Assembly (NCBI GenBank): GCA_003149915.1
Contig: QAMK01000012.1
Span: 1-64,000 of the forward strand
Source of the DNA: Bacillota bacterium
GTDB taxonomy: Bacteria > Bacillota_I > Bacilli_A > RF39 > UBA660
Direction: 5' to 3'
DNA: 64,000 bases
Made by a program: the position numbers and the translations under genes. A model generated the notes under the pieces. That model saw only the letters and a list, made by a program, of their open reading frames with translations, did not search any database and was not told the DNA's origin. How positions within the stretch are numbered: the first letter of the stretch is position 1; each line of letters starts with the position of its first letter. Below, piece after piece: positions 16,464-25,777 of the stretch.

Positions 16464-17575
16464 TGGAAATTTATCAATTAGGTATTTTTAAAGGAAAAAA
16501 TAATGAGCTATTGAAACAACTTCGTCCAATTGACGATGATGTGATGGAGAGAATCGTGGATGAAGTATTGGAAACCGACTTTTTAGTGGATGATCCGATT
16601 TTCATCTATAAAAATATGCAACAGTCTCATTATCCAGCATTAGATTATTCTAAATTGGAACAAAAGTTACAACAAGTGATTGAACTATCAAACGGGGTAT
16701 CGAGAAATGTAGTTCAAACGGAAAAACAAGGTGATGCATTTAACCGAGTTTTTATAAATAATCGTCAAAGCGGTCCAATTCAGTGTCGGTTCTATTTATC
16801 CCCAGAACCACAAAAAATGCATGGAATGGTTTATATGCTATTTCAAGAGTTTTTGAACCAACATTTACCACTTCAATTTAAGTACCAATTACAAAACGAT
16901 GCCTATCGTTGTGACAGAATCGTCATCTATTCCGATAGGAATCATAAAGATGATGTTGAACGAGCTATCGCGAAAGTTTACCAGTCACATCCACAATTGT
17001 TTGAAGGATCAGATCGTTCCTTATCTTGGCTTTATCCATCTAAAATTCCAAATGTTTATATTGCGCCGGAAACACCAGGAACATCTTTTGGAATGCAATT
17101 TGCAGAGTTAATTCCAAATGCCAAAGCGATATTTGATTATTTATATCAATTAAAAAATTCAGATTCAAAGATATCCTTTCGTAGTAAGGAAGAAGAGCAA
17201 CAAGTTCGTAACGAAGTGAAAAAAATTGTGGTATCGCTATTATGCCGAGAAGGTATGACGTTAACAAGTGATGACATCCCATCTCAATTGTGCGGATACG
17301 ATGATCCAGATCGTCATTTGTCTATCATATATCAATATGGAACTGGAAAACTGTATCAAACTTTTCAAAGCGGAAATAATAAATATATTGCCACATATGA
17401 AAATTCAGATACTGGACGAGCATTGTTACAAAAGACAGCATATGGTACAGTTAGACCTAAGGTAGATCAACAAGTTCCAGGTATTTCTATCCAAAAAATT
17501 TCACTTGATGACAAAGAAAAAAATCCACAGAAAGTGAAACGTAGACCAAATCCAAATGAGGGTATCAACTCATAG
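16463..17575 (+). CDS. Unknown protein with weak HopA1-like pattern
   Basis: 370 residues, start overlapping the MerR stop. The central part reads NRVFINNRQ, CRFYLSPEPQ, LPLQFKYQL, RCDRIVIYSD, then TSFGMQFAELI. This order (RxYL strand, FKxxx, RCDxxVIY, SFGM with a following acidic/hydrophobic helix) resembles the HopA1-like fold found in some plant-pathogen effectors and in class V lanthipeptide lyases. The C-terminal about 120 residues are unlike that family and end in a basic tail. No precursor peptide or other maturation gene is visible nearby. The link is a pattern-level inference only. Confidence 0.6.
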   Translation: MEIYQLGIFKGKNNELLKQLRPIDDDVMERIVDEVLETDFLVDDPIFIYKNMQQSHYPALDYSKLEQKLQQVIELSNGVSRNVVQTEKQGDAFNRVFINNRQSGPIQCRFYLSPEPQKMHGMVYMLFQEFLNQHLPLQFKYQLQNDAYRCDRIVIYSDRNHKDDVERAIAKVYQSHPQLFEGSDRSLSWLYPSKIPNVYIAPETPGTSFGMQFAELIPNAKAIFDYLYQLKNSDSKISFRSKEEEQQVRNEVKKIVVSLLCREGMTLTSDDIPSQLCGYDDPDRHLSIIYQYGTGKLYQTFQSGNNKYIATYENSDTGRALLQKTAYGTVRPKVDQQVPGISIQKISLDDKEKNPQKVKRRPNPNEGINS

Positions 17576-17610
17576 AAGTAACTACTAAACGATGTCGGTT
17601 ATAGTAATAA

Positions 17611-17648
17611 AATACAAGTTTAAGAAATATTGAACTTGTATTTTTTTT
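17611..17648 (+). terminator. Rho-independent terminator
   Basis: AATACAAGTT (17611-17620) pairs with AACTTGTATT (17633-17642), followed by a run of T. Ends the MerR operon. Confidence 0.85.
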
Positions 17649-17762
17649 GTTTAGCTTTTATTTTCAAAATGGGATGGACCATGACACTTCTCAAAACTAA
17701 TGAAGATTGACCTTTTTGCGAAAACTATTTATACTAGAAACTATTAAGGAGTCAATAGAGGT

Positions 17763-19055
17763 ATGGATAATTACAAAGATGAAGTTTATAGAAGAGTTCA
17801 TTAAAAAGTAGAAGCTAACATTTTTAGCGAGGGAAGTAAAATTGGTTTGGAAGGAAAATATATCGCACCCAATATGAGTTTAGAAGATATTTCTCCTAAT
17901 GATAGAACACCAGAGATGTATGTGTCTCTCATCAATCATAATCGCTGTCATTTAGAAGATGTACCAGACGAGCTTCTAAGCAATTCCTTTTTAATTTCTA
18001 CATTTCAAGGAGAGGTTCGTGATTATATAAAAAATCATCCAGCAAAATTTGACCGTCAATTTTATAAGAATTTGATAACTTCCAATTATTATGCGACAAC
18101 TGGTGAAGAGAATTGTTTTCGTATCATGCCAGTAGAATATATCGATGAAGAAATGTGTACCTTAGCGATTTTAAACTCTCTAGATCATATGAAAAGTGAC
18201 TGGTTTTACGCCGTACAAGAACGGAAACCAGAAGCATTGACCGAAGATTTATGGAAATTGGGGGCTAGGTTTTATGCTGAAGAAAAAGATGGCGAAAATA
18301 AATTTTTAAAAATGACGCCTGAACAATATAAAGATGAAGAGTATTACCTAGAAATGTGTAGTAGTATCTGTTCCTTATATCCAATTAAAGGAAAGATTAT
18401 GGATACCATTCCAAAAGAAGTCATCACTCCTCAATTTTTGATGAAATTGCTTTCCGATACACTAGAAAATATTGCGACATTTAATGAGGATGCTCTAGAA
18501 ACGGAAATCGCATATCATGAAAATGGCAATGAAGTTCATGAACGTATTTGGCAGTTTGCGATTCGAAAGTGGTATGCGACGGTGGAACGAATGAAATTAA
18601 CTCCAGAGCGAATCGCATACTTTAAACAGTATTATAGCAATGATACGGATCAATACAATGGTAGTTTTAGAAGTAGATATCGGAAATTCCGTCATCCAAA
18701 AGTGAATCAATTGAAAGAAGGGGAAATACTTCTTCCAAATCAGTATGCAGGTACTGTTCCAGAAAATATGGAAAGAGAATACGATGCCGATCAATATCTA
18801 GAAGCTATATACCGTTCTCTTGATATTGAAATTGTTGGCGAACTAACAGATGATACCTATGCAGTCGTTGTACCTTCTAATTTAACGATAACGAAAACTG
18901 ACGATACGATTCAAATTCAAAATCAAGATAGTAATACCACCATCCAATTGTCATGTTATAAGAATTTGGTAAGAGAAATTGAATTTGCAAATTCAAAACA
19001 ATCCGGCATTCGAAACAAAGTAATTGTAAAAGATGGCTTACCAAAAAGGGTTTAA
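17763..19055 (+). pseudogene. Unknown 430-residue protein with in-frame stop at codon 14
   Basis: ATG 17763 with AAGGAG about ten bases upstream begins MDNYKDEVYRRVH, then a TAA at 17802-17804, then the same frame continues KVEANIFSEGSKIGLEGKY for 417 more codons. If translated only from the TTG at 17847 the product is 402 residues. The body is soluble, rich in Glu and aromatic residues, with repeating units of the type LTEDLWKLGARFYAEE and MTPEQYKDEEYYLEM that look like short alpha-helical repeats. No family recognised. Since the rest of the frame is intact, either the stop is recent or a downstream start is used. Confidence 0.65.
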
Positions 19056-19078
19056 GTAAAATAAATTCATTCATAACA

Positions 19079-19118
19079 AACCCCAAATTGAGTTTTATAG
19101 TCAATTTGGGGTTTTAAT
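19079..19118 (+). terminator. Strong terminator
   Basis: AACCCCAAATTGA pairs perfectly with TCAATTTGGGGTT over 13 bp, followed by T-rich sequence. It lies between convergent genes and could work both ways. Confidence 0.92.
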
Positions 19119-19155
19119 TATCATAAATAGATTAGACGTACATAAATGCAACATT

Positions 19156-20298
19156 TTAATGTATCATTTGTTGAATATCGCCAATGTTTTCTTCTAAAAA
19201 AGCATATGGTTGAAGTGTTTGAAATTGACTAGGTAATTCAAATGCTTGCTTTTCTAACATATAAGAACGGATGGTTTGAATTGCTTCATACATACTTTTT
19301 TGTTCATCTGTTGCAGTTTGATTCTGAATGATGTCAGACAAATAATCATTTCCAATTTTAACATCTAAATAAATATACGGAATATTTCCAGCAACTCTCA
19401 TATATCCCAAATACCATGTATAATTATTTTTGGTAGTTGATACAGATAAATAACTAGGTGCAATTTCAGGATAGTTTCCGTAAATTTCAATTTTCTTGGA
19501 AGAAATTGCCTTATTGTATAGGTCTAGGACTTCTTGTTTATCGATGAGTTCTAAATCCAATTCACTTAAGTCTTTCATGGAAATAACTGTTTGAAATTCA
19601 TGTTCTTGAAAATAACTTTGGATGCGACGGACTTCCTCACTATAACGTTCATGATAAATATAATTTGGATGATTAACTGGTATTTCATAAGTAAATGTGC
19701 CAATAGAGTCGCTTTCTGTACCAGAAGAAACAAAACCATCTAATTTTGGATATTTGAAGTTTTCGCAATTGTAAGAATAATAATATGGTTTGTTTGATTC
19801 GGATGATTCGTATTCTATTTCAAAGTAACAAGTCCAACCATCTTCTTTTTCTAGTTGTGCATACTGAACTGGGAAATACACTTGACTACCAGGAACTATT
19901 TTGGAATTGAGTCTGCTTTCGTTTTTAGAAATGGCGTAAATCGCAATTCCAAATCCAATAATGATGAGTAGTAAAATAATACTACAAATGAAAATAACAT
20001 ACCGGCTCCTTTTCTTAATTTTGTTTTCAGAAACTTGGACCAGTCCCTTTAATGTTTTATCGACTTCGTTTTTATCCATTTTTTCTTGAATTTTTTCTCC
20101 ATGTAATAATTCAGATATTTCAATTTCTAAAATGTTGCAAATATCTTCAAACAAAGATATATCTGGTAGATAATGCCCGTTCTCCCATCTAGATACTGTC
20201 TTATCCGTGACACCTAACTTTTCAGCAAAGTCTTTCTGTGTCATATTTTTCTGTTTTCTGCAATCTGCAATAAATTTACCAATTTTTCCTTGATCCAT
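19156..20298 (-). CDS. XRE-type membrane-bound transcription regulator
   Basis: 380 residues from ATG 20298, which has AAGGAG seven bases upstream. Residues 1-65 are an XRE/Cro helix-turn-helix (KNMTQKDFAEKLGVTDKTVS, RWENGHYLPDI). A linker leads to one membrane helix (about 105-127), then about 250 extracytoplasmic residues with no recognised family. This layout (cytoplasmic DNA-binding head, membrane span, outside sensor) is common in clostridial and bacillar regulators of neighbouring membrane proteins. No obvious target is adjacent; the phosphatase gene next door is divergent. Confidence 0.85.
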   Translation of the reverse strand: MDQGKIGKFIADCRKQKNMTQKDFAEKLGVTDKTVSRWENGHYLPDISLFEDICNILEIEISELLHGEKIQEKMDKNEVDKTLKGLVQVSENKIKKRSRYVIFICSIILLLIIIGFGIAIYAISKNESRLNSKIVPGSQVYFPVQYAQLEKEDGWTCYFEIEYESSESNKPYYYSYNCENFKYPKLDGFVSSGTESDSIGTFTYEIPVNHPNYIYHERYSEEVRRIQSYFQEHEFQTVISMKDLSELDLELIDKQEVLDLYNKAISSKKIEIYGNYPEIAPSYLSVSTTKNNYTWYLGYMRVAGNIPYIYLDVKIGNDYLSDIIQNQTATDEQKSMYEAIQTIRSYMLEKQAFELPSQFQTLQPYAFLEENIGDIQQMIH

Positions 20299-20519
20299 AT
20301 AAAATCTCCTTTCTGCCTTCATCATACAAAAAAGAATGAAAATTGAACATCCCATGAATGTAGAATAATTAAAGTAACATGCTATGTAACTATTATAAAG
20401 AGCCAAAAAACAAATTCAAAGGAAATGTTTTAAAATATAGCAGGATTTTTTTCTCTAAATATAAAAATAGAAAAAACTTTATCATTATGTTACAATAACA
20501 TTGAAAGGAGAATAATTAT

Positions 20520-21146
20520 ATGACAACAGTTTATTTGATTCGTCATTCTAAACCTTTGAAGGTAAACAACGATTTTAATAAGGATTCTTTACAACTTAGA
20601 AATGAAAAAGAAGTACTATCGGTTGAAGGAGAAGAAATTGCACAAAAGCATTTCGCTCATGATGAGTTTCGAGATATAGATTTTGTTTTCTCATCTAATT
20701 ATGTACGAGCAATTGCTACAGCCAAATATTTAGCGGCATATAACAATACCAACATTAATATTGTGAGTGAATTTGGTGAAAGAAAGTTTGGAATACAAAA
20801 ATGGGAAGAACTACCAAAAGACTTTGAACAGCAACAGAATGAAGACGAAATGTTTAAAATGCCATTAGGAGAATCACAACGAGAAGTAAGAGAAAGAATG
20901 GAGAATGCGTTAGAACAAGTTCTAACTACATGTGAAGGAAAGAAAGTCGCAATTGTAAGTCATGCCACGGCACTTTCTTATTTATTCAAAAAATGGTGTG
21001 AAATGAATTATAGTGCAGAATGTTATTTTCGTGGTCAACCATTTTTTGATGGAGTATGGAATTATTGTGAAACTTTTCAATTAACATTTGATAATCAAAA
21101 AAATCTTGTAGATATAAAGAACATTCGTTATTCAAATAATCCATAA
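20520..21146 (+). CDS. Histidine phosphatase family protein
   Basis: 208 residues behind a good AAAGGAG site. The catalytic signature is YLIRHSKPL with the phospho-His; the usual RHG is RHS, a variant seen in part of the family. Further motifs: SSNYVRAIATAKYL, the acidic ERKFG segment, and the second His in VAIVSHATAL. The family covers phosphoglycerate mutases and broad phosphatases; this form with FGxRxxG-like ERKFGIQKW is typical of small-molecule phosphatases. Intact, unlike the related remnant at 13.6 kb. Confidence 0.9.
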   Translation: MTTVYLIRHSKPLKVNNDFNKDSLQLRNEKEVLSVEGEEIAQKHFAHDEFRDIDFVFSSNYVRAIATAKYLAAYNNTNINIVSEFGERKFGIQKWEELPKDFEQQQNEDEMFKMPLGESQREVRERMENALEQVLTTCEGKKVAIVSHATALSYLFKKWCEMNYSAECYFRGQPFFDGVWNYCETFQLTFDNQKNLVDIKNIRYSNNP

Positions 21147-21173
21147 AAGTTATATTAGAAAAAGTGATGCATT

Positions 21174-22322
21174 ATGACAAAAACAACTAACCAAAAAAGA
21201 TTTGAGAATTGGCTTGCCAGTTTAGAAACGGAATCAAATTATAAAAAATTTCTTACCAAAGACATGATTTGAAAATTGTTATCTTTGAAAGATGAAAAAC
21301 TAGAAACACAAGAATATCCCAAAACAATCATAGATCCGTTATCCCTTGCATTAGAATTTTATAAAGAGCAGAGTGATGATGATTACAAAAGGATAATAGA
21401 AGGAATCCAATCTGGACAAATTATATCGTTAGAGAAGGGAAAGTCATATATAGATACTAAATCGGGAAACACCTATATTTTACTCAATCATGATGATAGC
21501 GATGTATTTTGTTTGGTTCATGAATTTGCTCATTTTATCGACCGTAACCATAAACCAGCAATCGTTCCTGATTCTCATTGGTTTTTGGCAGAAAGTTATG
21601 CTTTCTACATGGAAAAACGACTAGAGAAGTTTTTAAGTGAGAGAGGATATCACGCATTAGTTCAAACACGTAGAAATAATTGTATAGTATCAGAAACGAA
21701 AAACATAGAAACTATTTCCTTTGATACTAAGAAAATAAAAACAATTCTTCCGTATCACATGACAAATTTAGTAAACGTTTTACTGAGTTATCCGCTTGCC
21801 AATATTCTATCGGAATATTTAATCAATCATTATGGAACGATTCATAATTTATCGCCATATTTCATTAATTCTTTATATGCAGTAGATCGTGCGGTCACAT
21901 GGCATACCGAATTGGCAAGTGAGTACCAACAAGGAAAGATAGTTTTGTTAGATCGTTATACGACTTCTAGCATCATTTATCAATCAGCAGAAATTGATAA
22001 TCGTAGAGAAAAAGAAGATTTCATACACTACGTCACGGACTTCGAGTATCATAAAAATGGAATTGCATCACCAGATGAGACCATATTCTTATGGGCACCA
22101 TACGATTTGATTACAGAAATCAGAAACAAAAGAACGACCAATGAAGGAATTTCAAAAGACATTCATGAGCGGGATGATGAATATATGCGAAAAGTTTATG
22201 ATTCAGCAATGTATGTGGAAGATTATTTATCTTGGCATAAAGTGCAATGTGACGATGGTGATAAAATGAGACCGATTGAAGATATTCAGGAAGAAATTCA
22301 TCAATATGTAAAAAAGAAATAA
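21174..22322 (+). pseudogene. HEFAH-type metallopeptidase-like protein with in-frame TGA at codon 33
   Basis: From ATG 21174 the frame reads MTKTTNQKRFENWLASLETE onward, meets TGA at 21270-21272, then continues for 350 codons. A zincin signature is visible (VHEFAHFIDR, with a later SHWFLAESYAFYME giving a possible third ligand Glu). No ribosome site precedes the TTG at 21276 that could restart translation. TGA is a stop in this genome, so the gene is probably disrupted, although the remaining frame is fully open. No closer family recognised. Confidence 0.7.
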
Positions 22323-22344
22323 GGGCGAGCAATCGCTCTTTTTG
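22321..22344 (+). terminator. Rho-independent terminator
   Basis: AAGGGCGA-GCAA-TCGCTCTT with one G-U pair, then T run, directly at the stop of the upstream frame. Confidence 0.85.
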
Positions 22345-22396
22345 ATTGATAAGAATAAATCGATTTTGATTTTCCATAATAACAATAGGTGATGAT

Positions 22397-23365
22397 ATGA
22401 AAGTTCGTCTAGGATATGTCGTAGGTCCAGAAGGAAGACAAGAATTGCGCTATGCTCACACTATGTCATATCGTACGTATCAGACTTTATCAGTAGAAGA
22501 ACGAAACCAAAAATTGGATCAAATGATTCGTAAGAATTTAGAAAATTTATTAAAAGTATTAAAATGGAACACAGCCCATGGAATTTATTTTTATCGCTTC
22601 TCGCAAAATATGATTCCACTTGCTACGAAAGAAGAGGTAGAATTCGATTACATTACACCATACCAAACGTTGTATCAAGAAATAGGAAATTATGTAAAGA
22701 AGAATGGAATTCGACTGGATACTCATCCTGATCAATTTTGTATTTTAAATAGTACGAAGAAAATCGTAACCGAAAACTCTATTCGATACTTAGGATTTAA
22801 TAAAAAGATATTTGATGCAATGAACTTGCCCGCTTGTACGATTTTGCATGTCGGCTCCGGCGAAGGTGGAAAATCTGCTTCTATCGAACGATTTATCAAC
22901 ACTTGGAAAAATCTCCCAAGATCTCTTCAAAAAATGATCGTCTTGGAAAACGATGACCGAACATTTCATACGAAAGATGTATTGGAACTATGTCAGCGAA
23001 TCAAAGTTCCATTTGTGTTCGATTATCATCATCACTTGTGTAACCCTTGCGAGGAATCATTAGAGATTCTTCTTCCTCAAATTAGAGATACATGGAAGCA
23101 ATCGAATTTAATTCCCAAAATGCATTTTTCATCTCCCAAAAGCGCCACTTCGTTTCGAGCTCATAACAGGTGGCTTGAACCATTTCGTTTCTACGATTTT
23201 TTAAAAATAATTGCGCCCTTCTATGATTCCGTCGACATCATGCTAGAATGCAAAGGCAAGGAACTTGCATTACAAAAATTAAGTCATGTGTTACGATTCC
23301 TTCCCAGCATCCATCGCTTTACGGATGGAATTTTTGATTTTACCAACAAGGATTGTGAAAAATAA
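22397..23365 (+). CDS. uvsE: UV damage endonuclease UvsE/UVDE
   Basis: 322 residues, ATG behind AGGTGATG. A TIM-barrel metal nuclease that nicks 5' of UV photoproducts and other lesions. Visible family motifs: the start RLGYV, the Asn in LKWNTAHGIYFYRFS, RLDTHPDQFCIL, TILHVGSGEGGK, the metal-binding VLENDD, FVFDYHHH, and KMHFSSPK. Length matches Bacillus UvsE. It is followed by mutY, so the two base-damage repair genes sit together. In spore formers the protein contributes to spore UV resistance. Confidence 0.95.
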   Translation: MKVRLGYVVGPEGRQELRYAHTMSYRTYQTLSVEERNQKLDQMIRKNLENLLKVLKWNTAHGIYFYRFSQNMIPLATKEEVEFDYITPYQTLYQEIGNYVKKNGIRLDTHPDQFCILNSTKKIVTENSIRYLGFNKKIFDAMNLPACTILHVGSGEGGKSASIERFINTWKNLPRSLQKMIVLENDDRTFHTKDVLELCQRIKVPFVFDYHHHLCNPCEESLEILLPQIRDTWKQSNLIPKMHFSSPKSATSFRAHNRWLEPFRFYDFLKIIAPFYDSVDIMLECKGKELALQKLSHVLRFLPSIHRFTDGIFDFTNKDCEK

Positions 23366-23404
23366 CAAATTTATAGTATAATTACTACTTGGAGTTTGGT
23401 AGTT

Positions 23405-24490
23405 ATGAATCAAAAAGTAAAAAATCAGTTACGATTAAATGAGAATGATATCGATCAGTTACTACATTGGTATCAAAAAAACAAACGAATTCTTCCGTGG
23501 CGAATGGATAAAAATCCGTACCATGTTTGGATATCTGAAATTATGTTGCAACAAACTAGAATCGAAGCCGTTAAAAAGTATTATGACCGCTTTATGAAAC
23601 GAATTCCAGATATTCATACTTTAGCCACTATTCCAGAAGATGAACTGTTAAAACTTTGGGAAGGACTAGGATACTACAGTCGTGCTAGAAATTTAAAGAA
23701 GGCTGCCCAAACGATAGAAGAAAAATATGCCGGAACATTTCCTAATACATATGAAGAAATCATCACATTATCTGGAATCGGCGAGTACACAGCCAGTGCC
23801 ATTGCTTCTATTTGCTTTGGTGAAAAGACATCTTGCGTGGATGGCAATGTCATGCGAGTAATATCCCGTATTTGTCACGATAAAAGAAATATCGATGATG
23901 CGAAGACTAAAAAAGAGTTAAAGAAAGAATTAGAACAAATTATGCCCAAAGAAGCAGGAGACTTCAATGAAGGCTTGATGGAACTAGGAGAGACAATCTG
24001 TATTCCAAATGGAATCCCTCTTTGTGAAGAATGTCCGTTAAAGAATGCTTGTCTATCTTACCAAGACCTAGACTATATGAATTATCCCGTTAGAAATGAG
24101 AAAAAAGAAAAGAAAGAACTGGAATACACCGTCTGTATTTTAAAATATAAAAATCTGTATTGGATTGAAAAAAGAAAGCAAAAAGGCATTTTGCAAAATC
24201 TTTGGCAGTTTCCAAATATGGAAGGGAAATATTCTAAGAAAGAACTAGAAACAAAATTAAAAGACAAAGCATTTCAAGTGGGTAAGATTACAAAACAAAA
24301 GACATACACGCATATTTTTACACATCAAAAATGGCATATGACATCGTACGTGATAGAATTGTCTGAAAAACCAGATTGCCTTACTGAAAACGAAAACGTT
24401 TCTACTTGGAAAGATTTAGAAGAAATCAAACGAGATTATGCCATTCCAACCGCATTTCAACCATTTTTAAAGGAACTAGAAAATAACTAG
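23405..24490 (+). CDS. mutY: A/G-specific adenine glycosylase
   Basis: 361 residues from ATG 23405 with GGAG ten bases upstream. MutY removes adenine mispaired with 8-oxoguanine. Motifs: LPWRMDKNPYHVWISEIMLQ (catalytic Glu), LSGIGEYTASAIASICFG (helix-hairpin-helix), catalytic Asp in VDGNVMRV, the iron-sulphur ligands in CIPNGIPLCEECPLKNAC, and a C-terminal Nudix-like recognition domain. The stop lies inside a perfect bidirectional terminator. Confidence 0.97.
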   Translation: MNQKVKNQLRLNENDIDQLLHWYQKNKRILPWRMDKNPYHVWISEIMLQQTRIEAVKKYYDRFMKRIPDIHTLATIPEDELLKLWEGLGYYSRARNLKKAAQTIEEKYAGTFPNTYEEIITLSGIGEYTASAIASICFGEKTSCVDGNVMRVISRICHDKRNIDDAKTKKELKKELEQIMPKEAGDFNEGLMELGETICIPNGIPLCEECPLKNACLSYQDLDYMNYPVRNEKKEKKELEYTVCILKYKNLYWIEKRKQKGILQNLWQFPNMEGKYSKKELETKLKDKAFQVGKITKQKTYTHIFTHQKWHMTSYVIELSEKPDCLTENENVSTWKDLEEIKRDYAIPTAFQPFLKELENN

Positions 24491-24501
24491 TTCCTTTTTA
24501 A
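24470..24501. terminator. Bidirectional terminator
   Basis: AAGGAACTAG-AAAATAA-CTAGTTCCTT, a perfect 10-bp stem with T-tract, between convergent mutY and the unknown gene. Confidence 0.92.
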
Positions 24502-24992
24502 TGTAGTTGTTTTCGTTTGACGTATTTAGGAGATCCTTCCTTTTGAACTTTATCGAATAAAGAGATGGCTCTGTTTCTAGTGAGTACTTGATTCCAATCG
24601 TATTCTTGATTTGTTTCGTACTTACAATGCATGAATTCCATCGGGTGAATAATATGAGCATCCCGAAAAGATCGATTCATTAACGCTAAGACGTCTTCCT
24701 CCGAAATGGTTCCAGAATGTACAGCTAAGTAAAAGACATCACTGAATGTTACGGGATTCTTTTCTAAATTAGAAAAATTAGGAAGTTCCTCTTTACTTAC
24801 CAATATTTTTAGATGATTTGCTTCTTCTAATTCATGCAGGTGATAAGAAATTAAAAGTTCGACAATTTGATATCGTAAATTGACCGTTCGTCTTTCTAAT
24901 TCATCTAATTCTTTTAAATTGGAAACAAAAAAACCATATAACTCAAACGTACCATCTCGTTGAGCCTTGCGGTAATCTTCTTCTAAGTTCAT
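24498..24992 (-). CDS. Unknown soluble protein
   Basis: 164 residues from ATG 24992, preceded by AAGGAA. Predominantly alpha-helical, with no signal or membrane span. Features: LDELERRTVNLRYQIVELLI helix and an IHPMEFMHCKYET segment with His and Cys that might bind metal. No family recognised. It diverges from the BceR-like regulator. Confidence 0.7.
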   Translation of the reverse strand: MNLEEDYRKAQRDGTFELYGFFVSNLKELDELERRTVNLRYQIVELLISYHLHELEEANHLKILVSKEELPNFSNLEKNPVTFSDVFYLAVHSGTISEEDVLALMNRSFRDAHIIHPMEFMHCKYETNQEYDWNQVLTRNRAISLFDKVQKEGSPKYVKRKQLH

Positions 24993-25056
24993 AGTATTCC
25001 TTCTTTCGCACGATATATTATATGAGAAAAAGCACAAAATAATCAAGAAAAACTTG

Positions 25057-25101
25057 TGTTACAAACTTGTAACATTCAAAATAGGAGAAGAATGCTATAA
25101 T
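25057..25101 (+). promoter_or_regulatory. Promoter and palindromic operator of the BceRS-like operon
   Basis: TGTTACAA-AC-TTGTAACA (25057-25074) is a perfect palindrome. It ends exactly where the poor -35 (CATTCA, about 25073-25078) begins, 17 bp ahead of the -10 TATAAT (25096-25101). A dyad next to a weak -35 is the usual activator site; the response regulator encoded next is the natural candidate (inference). Confidence 0.7.
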
Positions 25102-25117
25102 AGGAACAGGTGATTTT

Positions 25118-25777
25118 ATGAAAAAAATCGTAGTGGTGGAAGACGATAGAAACATGTGTACTGAACTCGTCCAACTTCTAAAAAATTCCGGATACGAAGC
25201 AGAATCATTAAAAGATTTTGAACATGCCGAAGAAGAGTTGTTAGCATCTCATGCCGATTTAATTTTATTGGACATCAACATTCCATACATCAATGGTGAA
25301 ATGTTACTGCAGAATTTACGAAAAAAATCAGATATTCCAGTCATCATGTTAACGTCTCGAAACAATGAAGTAGATGAAGTTCTATCGATGAGTTATGGGG
25401 CGGATGACTACATTACCAAACCTTATAATCCGACGATTTTGTTACTTCGCATCAGTAACGTTTTAAAACGAATTCAAAGTAAAGAAGATTCAAAATACCG
25501 TGATTTAGAAATTAACATGCAAAATGGAACGATTAAGAAAGATGATGTAGAAATCATTTTAACGAAAAACGAAATGATTATTTTTGGCTATCTACTTCAA
25601 CACCAAAATAAGATTGTGACACGAGATGAATTAATGACGACACTTTGGAATAATGATGAGTACATTAACGACAATGCTCTGACCGTAAACATCAGTCGCC
25701 TTAGAACCAAATTAAAAGATGTCGGCTGTGAAGATGCGATTGAAACTAGGAAGGGAATCGGATATATTTTATTATGA
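25118..25777 (+). CDS. OmpR-family response regulator, BceR-like
   Basis: 219 residues. Receiver domain 1-115 with acidic pocket (VVEDDRN), phospho-Asp in LILLDINIPY, Thr in VIMLTSR and Lys in YITKPYNP. C-terminal winged helix 125-219 (LTKNEMIIFGYLLQ, NDNALTVNISRLRTKL, IETRKGIGYIL). It overlaps the kinase start by four bases. The partner kinase is of intramembrane-sensing type and a BceAB transporter follows, so this is a peptide-antibiotic detoxification regulator by family precedent. Confidence 0.93.
   Translation: MKKIVVVEDDRNMCTELVQLLKNSGYEAESLKDFEHAEEELLASHADLILLDINIPYINGEMLLQNLRKKSDIPVIMLTSRNNEVDEVLSMSYGADDYITKPYNPTILLLRISNVLKRIQSKEDSKYRDLEINMQNGTIKKDDVEIILTKNEMIIFGYLLQHQNKIVTRDELMTTLWNNDEYINDNALTVNISRLRTKLKDVGCEDAIETRKGIGYILL

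Noticed and set aside
21270..21272. TGA as a Trp codon (mycoplasma code)
   Set aside because: Many intact genes stop at TGA, including ATGA overlaps, and Trp is written TGG throughout.
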